A DNA stretch of 64,000 nucleotides from Diphasiastrum complanatum (Eukaryota > Streptophyta > Lycopodiopsida > Lycopodiales > Lycopodiaceae): NCBI GenBank assembly GCA_029204225.1, contig CM055097.1, positions 49,552,754 to 49,616,753 of the forward strand, read 5' to 3'. Under the pieces are notes generated by a model, which was not told the DNA's origin, ran no database searches, and saw only the letters and a list, made by a program, of their open reading frames with translations. The number at the start of each line of letters is the position of its first letter. Position 1 is the stretch's first letter. Shown piece by piece: positions 35,834-45,720 of this stretch. The translations under genes and the position numbers were made by a program.

Positions 35834-36258
35834 TGTAGACTCCTAGTTGTATGTGGTTATTAGTTATGCTACGTCATTTTGGACGTGGTCATATCAAGTA
35901 ATTAATAATCATATGAGGACCCAGACCTATAATTGGACATAGGAGCACTTGCATGGTGAATGATTGCTTTAATGCAAGAATAAGAGGTCAATAGCTTAGT
36001 GTAGGTTGCATCAGGATCCTAAGTCGAATATTCTCTCCTCTTGGAGAGAATACATACCATGGAAACTCGCCCACCTCCCTATTGGAATTTTAGATTCTTG
36101 AGCCAGGTTTCCTCTCCTCTCTTGTATTCATTCACTGTGGTGGGGTGAAGGGTTAGGGTATTGACTAGCCTCTTCATGTTGGTTGGGTGGTTTATGCTCC
36201 ACAGGTGTCCTTTTGGTTTGCATGTGATAGGATTCTTGAAGATCTTCACATCGTTATA
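35834..36258 (+). repeat. LTR X, second copy
   Basis: 425 bp from TGTAGACTCC to ATCGTTATA. It matches 15634-16777 (without its insert) in inverse orientation. It separates two copia pieces that do not belong together, and I find no target duplication, so it may mark a rearrangement point rather than a clean insertion. Confidence 0.75.
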
Positions 36259-36497
36259 TTTGTACTCAACCTCACTAGATGACAATGAGATAGTGGCTTG
36301 TTCCTTTGAAATCCATGATGATATAGCTCCATCACCTATGAAAATACAATGTGCACTTATGGATTTCCTATCCATTTGATCTCCAACGAAGTCCGAATCT
36401 GAAAATACAAACAAGTTAGGTAATGATCCCTCATACAATATGCCAAAATCTCTAGTTCTCATGATGTATCTCAAAACTCTTTTTTCCTAGCTTCTAT
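36259..36497 (-). pseudogene. Copia relic H: RNase H N-terminal part
   Basis: Minus-strand RVLRYIMRTRDFGILYEG, FVFSDSDFVGDQMDRKS, then SWISKEQATISLSSSEVEYK is the start of copia RNase H with its first catalytic Asp (SDSDFVGD). It stops where LTR X begins. The other side is cut by element F at 36498. The matching front part of the same element probably lies at 40441-40787. Confidence 0.8.
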
Positions 36498-37715
36498 TGT
36501 AAAGCTACCTTTACAAGCCTTACTTCCAGCGCCAATGGCGCCAGCAGCGCTCTTGCTGCTCCCGACGCCGCCAACGCTGGTGCCGCTCCCGGCACCCCTG
36601 TGACCAGAATCCAGCCGGCTCCAAGTTCCTATGGCTGAAAATCTTTGATCTGTTCTAGCAAAGTCTAGAGAGCTCAGATTGATGTGCAATCACCTCACAC
36701 GATCTAGGCATGATTAAAGAAAGCCTGAGGATCAATAAATTCTAGAGAGATAAAATGACTTTCTAGAGAGAGAATTCTAGAGAGAGAAAATATGCTTTAC
36801 CAGCCTGGGTAGAGCACTTGGTATGAGGGGAGGTGGCGAATCCCACCAATACTATAGGGGAGTGCGGATTGCGACTCAGGGCGAGCTTTAACCAAGTCTC
36901 AGTCTCCCTTGCTGGAATGTTGTCCTGGCGCCTGCCTTGGCATGCCAGCGCCCCGGAGACTAGGGTTGGCCACACACTTGAAATGTAACCTTCTCATATT
37001 TATCAATAAAGTGGAAATTTTCTCAAACTGACTCTGATTACCTTCTGGGTGTCAGTGTTTGGTAAAAGCGCCAGTTGTAAGGCCGTTTCAAATTTTTTAA
37101 TTTGGCACATAGTTGAGGGTCGTATCATGAGACGCCAGCAGTATGCGGCGGGACCATTCGGTCCGTGGCACCAGTGGTATGCTGTCGGGACCATTTGGTC
37201 CAAGAACTGGTTGTCTCCATATTTGTCGCGGCTTGTGGTTTCGAGTGTTCCTTGTATGAATGTGAATGGGTTAATCTCTTGGGGAACGGGCTCTAACCTG
37301 TCGGCTGAGTTGGATGGCTTGCTTGGGTGGAAGTTACCTGTTTATGGCTGTCCAGTCTGGTGTGGCACCAGGTTGGCTTCCAGCACTCGTGACGAAGCCT
37401 TTAGTTGGTTAAGTCTGATGTAATTCAGACCGCTTGCTTGGAATGGATGTTACTCATTTGTAACGAAGCTTCGAGTTGGTTAAGTTTGATGTATGTCGGG
37501 CGGCTTGCTTGGAGGGAAGTCACCCACATCGGGACCCCCGACCTGGCATGGCGCTAGGTTGGATCTCAATGTTGGTTTCTGCACTTCCAGTTGGTTAAGT
37601 CTGATCGTTGTTGGCGAGTTGGCTGCTTGTATGTCAAGTGGGTTTGGACGGCAAGAGTTGAAGGCTGGGAAGCTAAGTCGTGGTTCCCGGCTCCCTTTGG
37701 GATGCCTGTGCTACA
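36498..37715 (+). repeat. 5' LTR of element F
   Basis: 1218 bp, TGTAAAGC at the start and GTGCTACA at the end, two bases before the primer site. 36498 to about 36925 matches the 3' LTR. It includes a tRNA-like segment (36792-36848), AATAAAGTGG near 37006 as a possible polyadenylation signal, and a degenerate array of AGTTGGTTAAGT-type units from about 37300 to 37620. Plus-strand frames of 120-135 codons at 37049-37980 have no recognisable content. Confidence 0.75.
36792..36848 (+). other. tRNA-like segment in the LTR of F
   Basis: GGGTAGAGCACTTGG and, further on, GGCGAATCCCACC correspond to the D-arm/anticodon-stem side and T-arm of a tRNA, at roughly tRNA spacing. The D-arm is replaced by an extended hairpin and part of box B is missing. 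The same segment is in the 3' LTR at 40309-40362, where TGCTCTACC and GGTAGAGCA pair perfectly. Not a functional tRNA gene. Confidence 0.5.
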
Positions 37716-37717
37716 TG

Positions 37718-37730
37718 TGGTATCAGAGCC
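37718..37730 (+). other. Primer-binding site of F
   Basis: TGGTATCAGAGCC, two bases after the LTR end. Confidence 0.85.
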
Positions 37731-40052
37731 GACTGGCCGGTCAGCTATGCGGATCTCACGGAAATGGCCACTGTTTGGGGTTCATCAGGATAACTGTTGT
37801 GCAAGGTGCTGCTCACAGTGTAAGCACGGGTGCGTCCACGGTCGGGGTGGTCGGCAGAACAGGGGACTTGATGAGTCAAAGTGCTACCCTCGAGGTGTAA
37901 GCACGGTCAGTTCTCGCGGTTCGAGCCTGGTGTCGTCTGCACGTAGGACGGATGAGGCAAAGTGTTGTCTAGGTAGGTGAAAGCATGGTCTCTACCTTGT
38001 GGGGTGCGGGGCGACATATTCGAACTGTACGGGTTAACCATTGATACAGAGATGTTGCTCGAATTCAGGTGTAAAGCACGGGTGGTTAGCTGCCGGTGCG
38101 GGATAGCTGCGGATCGTTTAGCTATAAGGGCTATCGACCAGATTTGGTGAGGCGTGACTGAGGCAATGTGCTGCTTAATGGTGAAAGCATGGATAGTTGC
38201 ATGGGTGGTTTCTGTGGGCTGATTCTGTGATCGATCTGCATGGGCGCGGCCAGGCAAACGTCCTTTGGCAGGACTATCTCAAAGGGGGACCTTGTCTTTG
38301 TTACATGTTAGTAAACCTGCTTGAGTGTCTTACTTGTATGTATTCGTGGTAAGTCTTAGTACTCATGCTTTGCCTGGTTTGCATGATTGCTTGTGATACA
38401 AGGAGCTGATGGCTCGAGAAGGAACCTTTCTTTTGAAGGTTGACACCATCAAACAAAGAGGACTACAAAATCTGTGGGGCGGATTCGCAGTTCAAGTACT
38501 CGCACGTGAACGACAACGAAACGACTTGATGTTTGCAAAGGATGGATGACTAGCCTGTTTCTTGGGTTAGTTTCATTTGCAACGACGCCCACTAGACGCA
38601 AGCATAAAGCCAAAAGTTGGAAAGGGCAATTTTAGGGGAGATCTTCTATGGAGCAGTTGGTCTTCATTTGGGACGGCCACCTTCGGAATTGAAACTCATT
38701 GAGCATGGATGATATCCAATATCAGTTGGGTTTTTCCCTAAAGGGGAAAAGACTAGGATCCTCTTCAGAGATTGGCAACAAGTTGGATCAAGCCATAATC
38801 CTAGCATATGGGAAGCAAAGTGTTGGAAGGGCTTTTTGTCCAAAGAACTCTACTCTAAGTCCGGTTAGCTAATTTATAAGTGGAGGGGGAACTATCACAC
38901 ACACCTCTCTCTTGGGGCAAATTTTGAATGAAAGTTGATCAGAACGGGGGCAAATTCAAGGTGACCTAGCCATACTCACGCGAGGAGACTGGCGAACTTT
39001 GGACCTAATAAGTTGACAAGCTTTTGTTGTTAAAAGAAAAGCTTGGTATAGGTTTTCTCTGGACCAGCAATGATGAGGAGACATAATGAATACGCTGACT
39101 TGTGTTACGTGTAAAGCAGCTGATCAAAGAAGGACATGTGAAAGTTGAGTCTTGCACGAGAGACTTGGTACTTTGAGCGGACGCTAAGGGACAGCTCGTA
39201 TTGAAAATCGGACTAGTGCAAACTTCGGGTTCTGTGTCTGATTCAAAGAGAGCTACTTGAAGCCAAGCTAGATGTACACTTCTTGTTTTGACTGCGAGGC
39301 AACTGACCAGTGATGGAATTGTGAAAGTCAAGTTTTGCACGACGGACATGGCGCTTCAAACAAACGCGAAGAGATAGTTCGTATGCGGATCAAACTGGTG
39401 CGACCCCTTGGCTCTCCATGAGGTCAATGGTTACATTTGGGCTGATTCAAAGACAGCTACTTCGAGCTAAGTGAGAGGTGCATTGCGGAGTACTCAATCT
39501 TTGCCTACCTTAAAGAGCCAAGAAGGAAAAGTATCAAGATCAGGCTGGGACAAGGAGAGAAATCCAAGCGCGAAAGCAACAAGGCACGGAGTGGACCATA
39601 AAGTGGGCAATCAAACGATAAATCCTTTGGCTCAAGGAGCCTTGATACCTGTGCGAAACTGATCAAATCTGGAGCTCAGGGAGATCAACACAAAGTGCAT
39701 CAATGACAAATCAGGAGCTCGAAGGAATTCCAAAGTCAAAAGTCAGAAGCGACAGGGGCGAACATTTCACAGAAAGGCCTCTGTCACCAGTTAATAAGGT
39801 TCTTGGGTTTTCCGTAAGTGATATAAAATCTACGCTTTTCCCAGACAAAGTGATATTTTCAAATTATGTTCGGTACAAAGAGCTGAGCCTCCTACTTGTG
39901 GTGTGCCAGCTTCAATATTAATAAAAAGTGGCCAGTAAATTGAGTATTGTGCCAAGTAGATCAATTATATAGTTAATTTTAATTGGGAGGCACCTTCACT
40001 TTAATCTGACATCTAATGAGGACATCAGATTTTATAAAGGTGGAGTGGATGT
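37731..40052 (+). other. Non-coding interior of F with two repeat arrays
   Basis: No gag or pol similarity in any frame. Array 1 (about 37790-38200) has five degenerate units of the form CAAAGTGCTG...GTGTAAGCACGG. Array 2 (about 39105-39480) has two diverged units of about 180 bp sharing GTGAAAGT, TTGCACGA, GACAGCTCGT/GATAGTTCGT and GATTCAAAGA-AGCTACTT. AAAGGTGGAGTGGATG before the 3' LTR is the likely polypurine tract. Confidence 0.65.
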
Positions 40053-40440
40053 TGTAAAGCTACCTTTACAAGCCTTACTTTCGGCACCAGCATTGTCCCC
40101 GACGCCAACAGCGCCCTTGCTGCTCCCGGCGCCCCTGTGACCAGAATCCAGCAGGCGCCAAGTTCCTATGGCTAAAAATCTTTGATCGATTCTAGCAAAG
40201 CCCAGAGAGCTCAGATCGATGTGCAATCACCACTCGATCTAGGCATGATTAAAGGAAGCCTAGGAATCAATAAATTCTAGAGAGAGAAAATCCTAGAGAG
40301 AGAAAACATGCTCTACCAACCTGGGTAGAGCACTTGGTATGAGGGGAGGTGGCGCATCCCACCAATACTATAGGGGAGTGCGAGTTGCGACTCAGGACGA
40401 GCTCCAACCAAGTCTCAGCCTCCCTTGCTGGAATGTTGTC
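40053..40440 (+). repeat. 3' LTR of element F, truncated
   Basis: 388 bp matching the start of the 5' LTR with scattered substitutions and small indels, including the tRNA-like segment. It breaks off at GGAATGTTGTC where relic H sequence begins. Confidence 0.85.
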
Positions 40441-40787
40441 ATGGCTCAATACCATGTTCTTGTGCATATCCCTTGGCCACCAACCTTGCCTTATGCTTAT
40501 TGATAGATCCATCTTGGTTAGTCTTCATCTTGAAGATCCATTTGCATCCAATAAATAAACAAAACATCCTTCAAATGAACATTCTTATTTGAAGAGAGAT
40601 AAATAGGAATTGTGCCAATCCCTTTGATTGCACACTCACCATCATTGGCCATGTAGATCACCCTCTTGTCATCTCCATATGCCAATAAAGAAGTGAAATA
40701 CTCCTTGTGAAAAGTCATGTGTGAGCTTGCTCCACTATCAATCCACCATGGATCAATACTCCAACAATAGAACTCAAACATGAAGAC
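40441..40787 (-). pseudogene. Copia relic H: protease joined to RT fingers
   Basis: Minus-strand text starts with DPWWIDSGASSHMTFHKEYF and IKGIGTIPIYLSSNK (protease, 40565-40770). It then jumps to [20 protein letters not shown] and [11 protein letters not shown] (reverse transcriptase fingers, 40441-40555). Integrase is deleted. Its wording is closest to copia D. It is cut by F on one side and by the LTR of copia A on the other. Confidence 0.8.
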
Positions 40788-41160
40788 TGTTGGATTAACT
40801 CCTCCTACTCTCCTAAATCTCAATTTTAATCTGACTCCATTCATGCTGCATATTTTTTTAACGTTGTCACACAGTCTACATTTTTACACGCAAATTCGCA
40901 CAGACGAAAAAAAGGCGAATGAATCGCGACACTGTGTTCTTACACAGGTCATGGTGACAGGCAAAAATGGGACACTACCTTACTGAATGCCAAAGGTGCC
41001 CTAACAGATAAGGCACCCTGTAAATTTTATCCTAAGGCCATTCATAAGAGTGACGCACTTTTGCGTCATCACCAACGTTCACTTCAGTACTGGTTGACGT
41101 CGCACCCTTTTCACCCTCACGCCATGCAGTTGCGCTAACGAATTGGACAACGATTGCAAC
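40788..41160 (+). repeat. 5' LTR region of copia A
   Basis: TGTTGGATTAACTCC at 40788 matches TGCTGGATTTACTCC at 50079, and similarity holds to about 40928. The right end of the LTR is not determinable because the 3' copy is truncated and no primer site follows. A hairpin GACGCACTTTTGCGTC lies at about 41062. The interior begins by 41180. Confidence 0.7.
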
Positions 41161-41179
41161 CACCCCCAATCTCCTAAAG

Positions 41180-41961
41180 ACAGCACTTGATAGGACAGGC
41201 AAGATCCTAGCACTTGGAAAGAGGCATGGATACTTGTATAAATTAAGTCATTGCTTTTCAGCCTCTAGTCAGGCTCTTAGTACTTCAATTCAATCAAATA
41301 AAGGTCTACTTTGGCATTATAGGCTTGGTCATTTAAATTATGCTGTTGTACAATGAATGTCTAGACAATCTATTGTTCTTGATCTCGAATATCCTCGCGA
41401 AATAGTCGAGCTACCTGTCTGTCAAGATTGTCTAGTTGGAAAACATACTAAGAAGCCATTTAAGTCAAGCCATCAGCATGTTGCTAGAGGATTGCTAGAT
41501 GTTGTACATTTAGATATTTGTGGCTCGATGAAAAATCCTTCGCTGAAGGAAGCCAAGTATTTTATAACTTTATTGACGAATTCTCGAGAAGAACGATGGT
41601 GTACTTCATTAAGAAGAAATCAGAAGCCGTCAACTGCTTCAGAATCTTCAAGGAGCGTGCAGAAAAGGAGACTGGAAGGACAATCAATTCCCTAAGGTCA
41701 GATAATGGTGGAGAATATATCTCTGTCAAGTTCAAGGAGTACTGCAAAAGCCAAGGCATTGAGCAGCAATTCATCACTCCTTACAGTCCTCAGTTTAATG
41801 GCTTAGCTGAGAAGAAGAACCGAACTCTGGTCGAATCTACTAAGTGTATGCTAGCACATGCATTGTTGCCCAAGAGGTTATGGGCTGAAGTTGTCTCCAC
41901 TACAGCTTACATCCAGAACAGATGTTCGACCAAAGCCCTCTCAGACAAGACACCCCACGAG
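41180..41961 (+). pseudogene. Pre-integrase and integrase core of copia A
   Basis: LLWHYRLGHLNYAVVQ and CQDCLVGKHTKKPF form the zinc site (41300-41460). The core has VVHLDICGSM, FIDEFSRRTMVYFIKKK, SLRSDNGGEYISVKF and SPQFNGLAEKKNRTLVES. A stop lies at 41354 and a frameshift at about 41565. The frame reads DKTPHEV into the target duplication GTGTG at 41962 and continues at 48021 as WTCSKPYLKN when B2 and one duplication copy are left out. Confidence 0.85.
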
Positions 41962-41966
41962 GTGTG
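41962..41966 (+). repeat. Target-site duplication of copia B2 (left)
   Basis: GTGTG, repeated at 48016-48020 directly after the 3' LTR of B2. Confidence 0.85.
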
Positions 41967-42240
41967 AGTGAGAATTAAAGTAGAATCACTGTGTTACTGT
42001 ACTGTGGGTCCTATCAGTGGATAAGGATCAGTTGGCCTCGCCACGAGGCAAGTCGATGGGACACACGTCCCGCCAACGGCAACCTGGGTCATGCATGGGT
42101 TGCCTGAGTGAACAACTATATGTACAGTGTAATTTCGTTCTGAAAAATACAGTTGCTATGTGAGCTTGTTGTGGAGAGTGTTTTCTGTCTGTGTTATTGT
42201 GTAGCATGATCTGTGTTCCTGTGCAAAGCAAATTCTAAGT
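41967..42240 (+). repeat. 5' LTR of copia B2
   Basis: 274 bp, AGTGAGAATT at the start and AATTCTAAGT at the end, abutting the primer site. It shares the palindrome and CATGCATG hairpin of the B1 LTR. Confidence 0.9.
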
Positions 42241-42253
42241 TGGTATCATAGCC
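42241..42253 (+). other. Primer-binding site of B2, one mismatch
   Basis: TGGTATCATAGCC, with T in place of G at the ninth base compared with the site in B1. Confidence 0.85.
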
Positions 42254-43546
42254 GTACATGGAGTGTACACAGTACAGTGTCGCCGTTGAAGAAAGCTTCG
42301 AGAGAAAAGCAGTCTTCTGAGAGTTCGGGGTTTACGGCGGGTTGAAGACGGAAGGAAAAACACTGATGTAGAGAGTTTAGCACACAGAAGCTTGGTGAGC
42401 TTGAGACTGTGTGAGGATTCAGAGACAAGGATTGTCGGCTGAATCAGAACCTCAGAAAATGGAATTTTGAAATTCTGAAGCAGGCTATTTGGTGTTTGTA
42501 GTCAGTGTGCATTCAATCGGATACCGTTTGATGAACGGATTGATGCATCAGCTTTCCAGCAGTAGGGCGACCTCAGAGGAAGAGGATAGGCCTGTCAGAA
42601 CACTGTGAATTGGAAGCCAAGAACAAATTGTGTGAAAAACCTTGGTCTGGGGTTTGGAAACACAAAACCAGAGATTTCTCTCCATTATGAACTCTTTTTG
42701 GAGCTGTAAAAGTTTGAAGGAGGGCTCCCTGCTCAGCTAAGCAAAATCATAGAAGGCCGTGGGTGGCCGCGCATCATAGAGGGTGCTGAGTCGCGTTTTG
42801 CAAGGCAAGTGAAAACCTTTGTAAAGCCATAGCTGGTAAGCAAGAGGAGAAGAGACCGTGAAGAGCCCGCGAGCAGATCGCGCGATGTGAAGGAGGGTGG
42901 CGACTCAGTATATAGGAGTGTGTCATGGCTCCAAGAATTTGGTTTAATGGCCAAACGAAATCTAGATCGTTGGATCCAGATACAAGATAATCAATGGTAG
43001 AGATGAGCTTCCTGTGGGCCGTTGGATTGCTATAAGCCATTAGATGTTGTAGAAAAGGGCCCTGAAGAATTGAAGTGTATTTTGGCCTTCAACTTCATTA
43101 AAAATTTTCATACTAAAATTGGAGTTGGGTCCTTTCACAAGTGAAGAGTGAAGTTTCTTCAAGGTGAAGAAACAGTTCAAAAACTAGAAAAGTCCCTATT
43201 TTTAAGTCCTTTGCCCGTTTTGACCCAAACGAAAGGCTATAACCTCCAAAAGAAGGGCACCCGGACTGTACCTGCAAGTACGGTATAGCAAAACAGAGTG
43301 ATTGCAGCAGAGAAAGTGTTCGGAGTACACCAAAAGTAATTTCACCATTCCACTGGGCACGTTGTTAAGAGTTGACGACTGAGTGCATTTCGGAAGGCGA
43401 CGCCGATTTGGCTTTCAAATTGGTGGAAAAGCGGCGCGTGGCCTGGTAAGGGAAAAAGTGCAGGTCATTAGTTTCAACTTTTGACATCATTGTTGGCCTC
43501 GGCATACTGTTCTTAGCCTAAGGCAGAAGTTTCGAGTAGCTTTGCA
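42254..43546 (+). other. Untranslated leader of B2
   Basis: 1.29 kb without a coding frame. It is similar to the B1 leader near both ends and unlike it around 42380-43020. Confidence 0.65.
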
Positions 43547-44390
43547 ATGGCAAACATGGGAGAGTCCATTTTGAGTGAAAGTAGCAAATTGGATGGGATT
43601 TCTAACTATGCAGTGTGGAAATTCAAAATGAAAAACATACTGATGGAGAAAGACGTGTGGGAAGTCGTCACAGGTGATGAGAGAAGGCCGCCAAATGAAG
43701 CAGATATTAAAGTGTTCAACAAAAAAAATGAGAAAAGCTTTGACCTTTATCAACTTGTCAGTGAAGGATCACATCATTACCCACATTTGTGATGTTGTTA
43801 CACCTAGACAAGCATGGGATGTGCTAAAGGAGGAGTTCGAGACGTCAAATCCGTCAAGAATCATGTTTCTGAAGTCAAAGTTGAATAGTGCCTGCATGGA
43901 GCAAGGAGAGCACATTCAGACGTACATGACCAGAATCAAGACAATGAGAGATGAACTGCATTCTATTGGTGAGCGCATACGTGATGTGGAGCTGGTGCAC
44001 AATGCATTGTCCGGCATTGCAGAACCCTATCAGATGTTTGTGAGCAGCATAACATCAAGAGAAAGATTGCCAACCTTTGACGAGCTCACAAGAATCTTGA
44101 TGCAGGAAGAGCAACGTTGAGAAATGGTGAAAGCTAGATGTCAAAATACTGACGATCAGGCACTTGCGACACGCCAAAAACAAGGCAAGGGCAAGGGCAA
44201 GAAGAAGTCTAAACGGCAATTTGCCAAGTCTCAGGAGGACGAGAGATCTTCCAATAAAACTAAGAAGAAAGACAAGTGCTTCCATTGTGGTAAAAAGGGC
44301 CATTGGAAGAGTGAATGTCGCAAATTCTTGGCGGAACAAGGCAAGGGGAAACCAAAACAAGCATGTAACCTTGTCAATGAGGGTGAGATT
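43547..44390 (+). pseudogene. Gag of copia B2
   Basis: Starts MANMGESILSESSKLDG. An extra A in a run of eight (about 43722-43729) shifts the frame in the capsid region, and MRKALTFINLSVKDHI continues in the next frame. A TGA at 44118 replaces the CGA arginine of B1. The nucleocapsid has CFHCGKKGHWKSEC (about 44280-44322), intact. Confidence 0.85.
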
Positions 44391-44993
44391 GAAGACTCTA
44401 GTATCTTCATATCTACATTGTCATCTAATCGGGATGATCAAGCATGGTATATTGACTCGGGAGCCACAAGACACATGACAAGTAACAAGAATTGGTTCAG
44501 TAGTTTGAAGGTGTTGGATAATGGAACATCTGTTTCACAAGCAAATGGTGAGGTGTGCAAGATCAAGGGGATAGGCACCGTTTCAATCCAACTACCTGAT
44601 GGCAAAAGCAGGATGATCAGGGAGGTACTTTACGTACCAGGTTTGAAGAAAAATCTACTTTCTGTTGGAGTCATTACTGATCAAAAGTTGAAAGTAGAAT
44701 TCGCCCATAATTGTTGCTTTGTGAAGGATATGAACCAAAAGTTCAAAGTTATTGTGGATGGAGTAAGAGAGCCCAATACAAAATTGTACAGGTTGAATAC
44801 TACAATTAAGGGGCAACACGAACTTGTTTCATCCATTCCATTGCAAACTGAGTTGTGGCATAAGAGGCTTGGTCACCTAAACTTGAGAAGCCTCAGTTCG
44901 ATGAGAAAATTGGAGATGGTAACAGGATTGCCCACCATAGAAGATCACTTGAAATCGATGTGCGCATCTTGTGTATATGGGAAGCAGCATTGA
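44391..44993 (+). pseudogene. Protease and GAG-pre-integrase of B2
   Basis: WYIDSGATRHMTSNKNWF is the protease active site (about 44446-44500). ELWHKRLGHLNLRSLSS and CASCVYGKQH form the integrase zinc site. The frame ends in TGA at 44991 where B1 has CAA. Unlike B1 there is no deletion between the two domains. Confidence 0.85.
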
Positions 44994-44999
44994 GAGAAG

Positions 45000-45720
45000 T
45001 TCAATAAAGGGGGTGTTGCAAGAGCAAAGAACATCTTGGATTTAATCCACACAGATTTATGCGGGCCTATGAGGACCATGTCCTTAGGTAAAGCATTCTA
45101 TTTCATGACCTTTATTGATGATATGTCACGTAAGACGTGGATCTACTTCTTGAAGAAGAAATTAGATGCATTTGATAACTTCAAGAGCTTCAAAGCATTG
45201 GTCAAAAATCAGACAGGTAGAAAGATCAAAGTCCTAAGATCAGATAGTGGAGGTGAGTACAAGTCTAATGACTTCAATGATCTTTGTGATCAATGTGGGA
45301 TTAAAAGACAATTTACGCAAGCTCATACTCCTGCTCTCAATGGTGTAGCTGAGCGCAAGAATCGTACGATTGTGGAAAGTGCCAGATCTATGCTAGCTGA
45401 GATGAAACTACCAAAAGATTTTTGGTCAGAAGCATGTAGCACGACAGTCTATCTTCAAAATAGAAGTCCTACCATTGCCATACCAAAGATAACACTGAGG
45501 AAGCATTCACGAAGAAGAAGTCAAAGGTGAACCACTTGCGAATCTTTGGATGTAAGGCCTTTGTACACATTCCTAAGGAAGAAAGACGTAAACTTGATGT
45601 AAAAGCTATCAAGTGCATATTCCTAGGATATGATGATCGTGTGAAGGGCTATAGATGTTTTGATCCAGTGGAAAACAAAATCCATATAAGCCGTGATGTT
45701 ATCTTTGATGAATCCAAGAT
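45000..45720 (+). pseudogene. Integrase of B2
   Basis: LIHTDLCGPMRTMS (first Asp), FIDDMSRKTWIYF, VLRSDSGGEYKSNDF (second Asp) and ALNGVAERKNRTIVESA (Glu) are all present in one frame (45036-45500). A frameshift near 45490 moves the C-terminal block (NHLRIFGCKAFVHIP, KLDVKAIKCIFLGYD) into the frame that continues into reverse transcriptase. Confidence 0.85.

Larger units (their letters stand above)
36498..40440 (+). mobile_element. Element F, non-coding LTR retrotransposon (LARD-like)
   Basis: A long 5' LTR (36498-37715), a primer site, 2.3 kb of interior without gag or pol, a purine-rich stretch and a truncated 3' LTR (40053-40440). Large LTR elements without coding capacity are known in plants as LARDs and depend on partners. 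F lies inside copia relic H, with relic H sequence on both sides in the right order. A deletion removed the rest of the 3' LTR together with part of relic H. Confidence 0.8.

Noticed and set aside
36792-36848. A genuine tRNA gene in the LTR of F
   Set aside because: Part of box B is missing and the D-arm is replaced by an extended hairpin. It is present in both LTRs, so it is part of the element.
37049-37980. Frames of 120-135 codons in the LTR and early interior of element F
   Set aside because: They cross the LTR boundary and primer site, overlap each other in different frames and contain no domain.
37790-38200. A CRISPR array
   Set aside because: Unit length and sequence vary too much, spacers are not uniform, and the setting is a plant retrotransposon.
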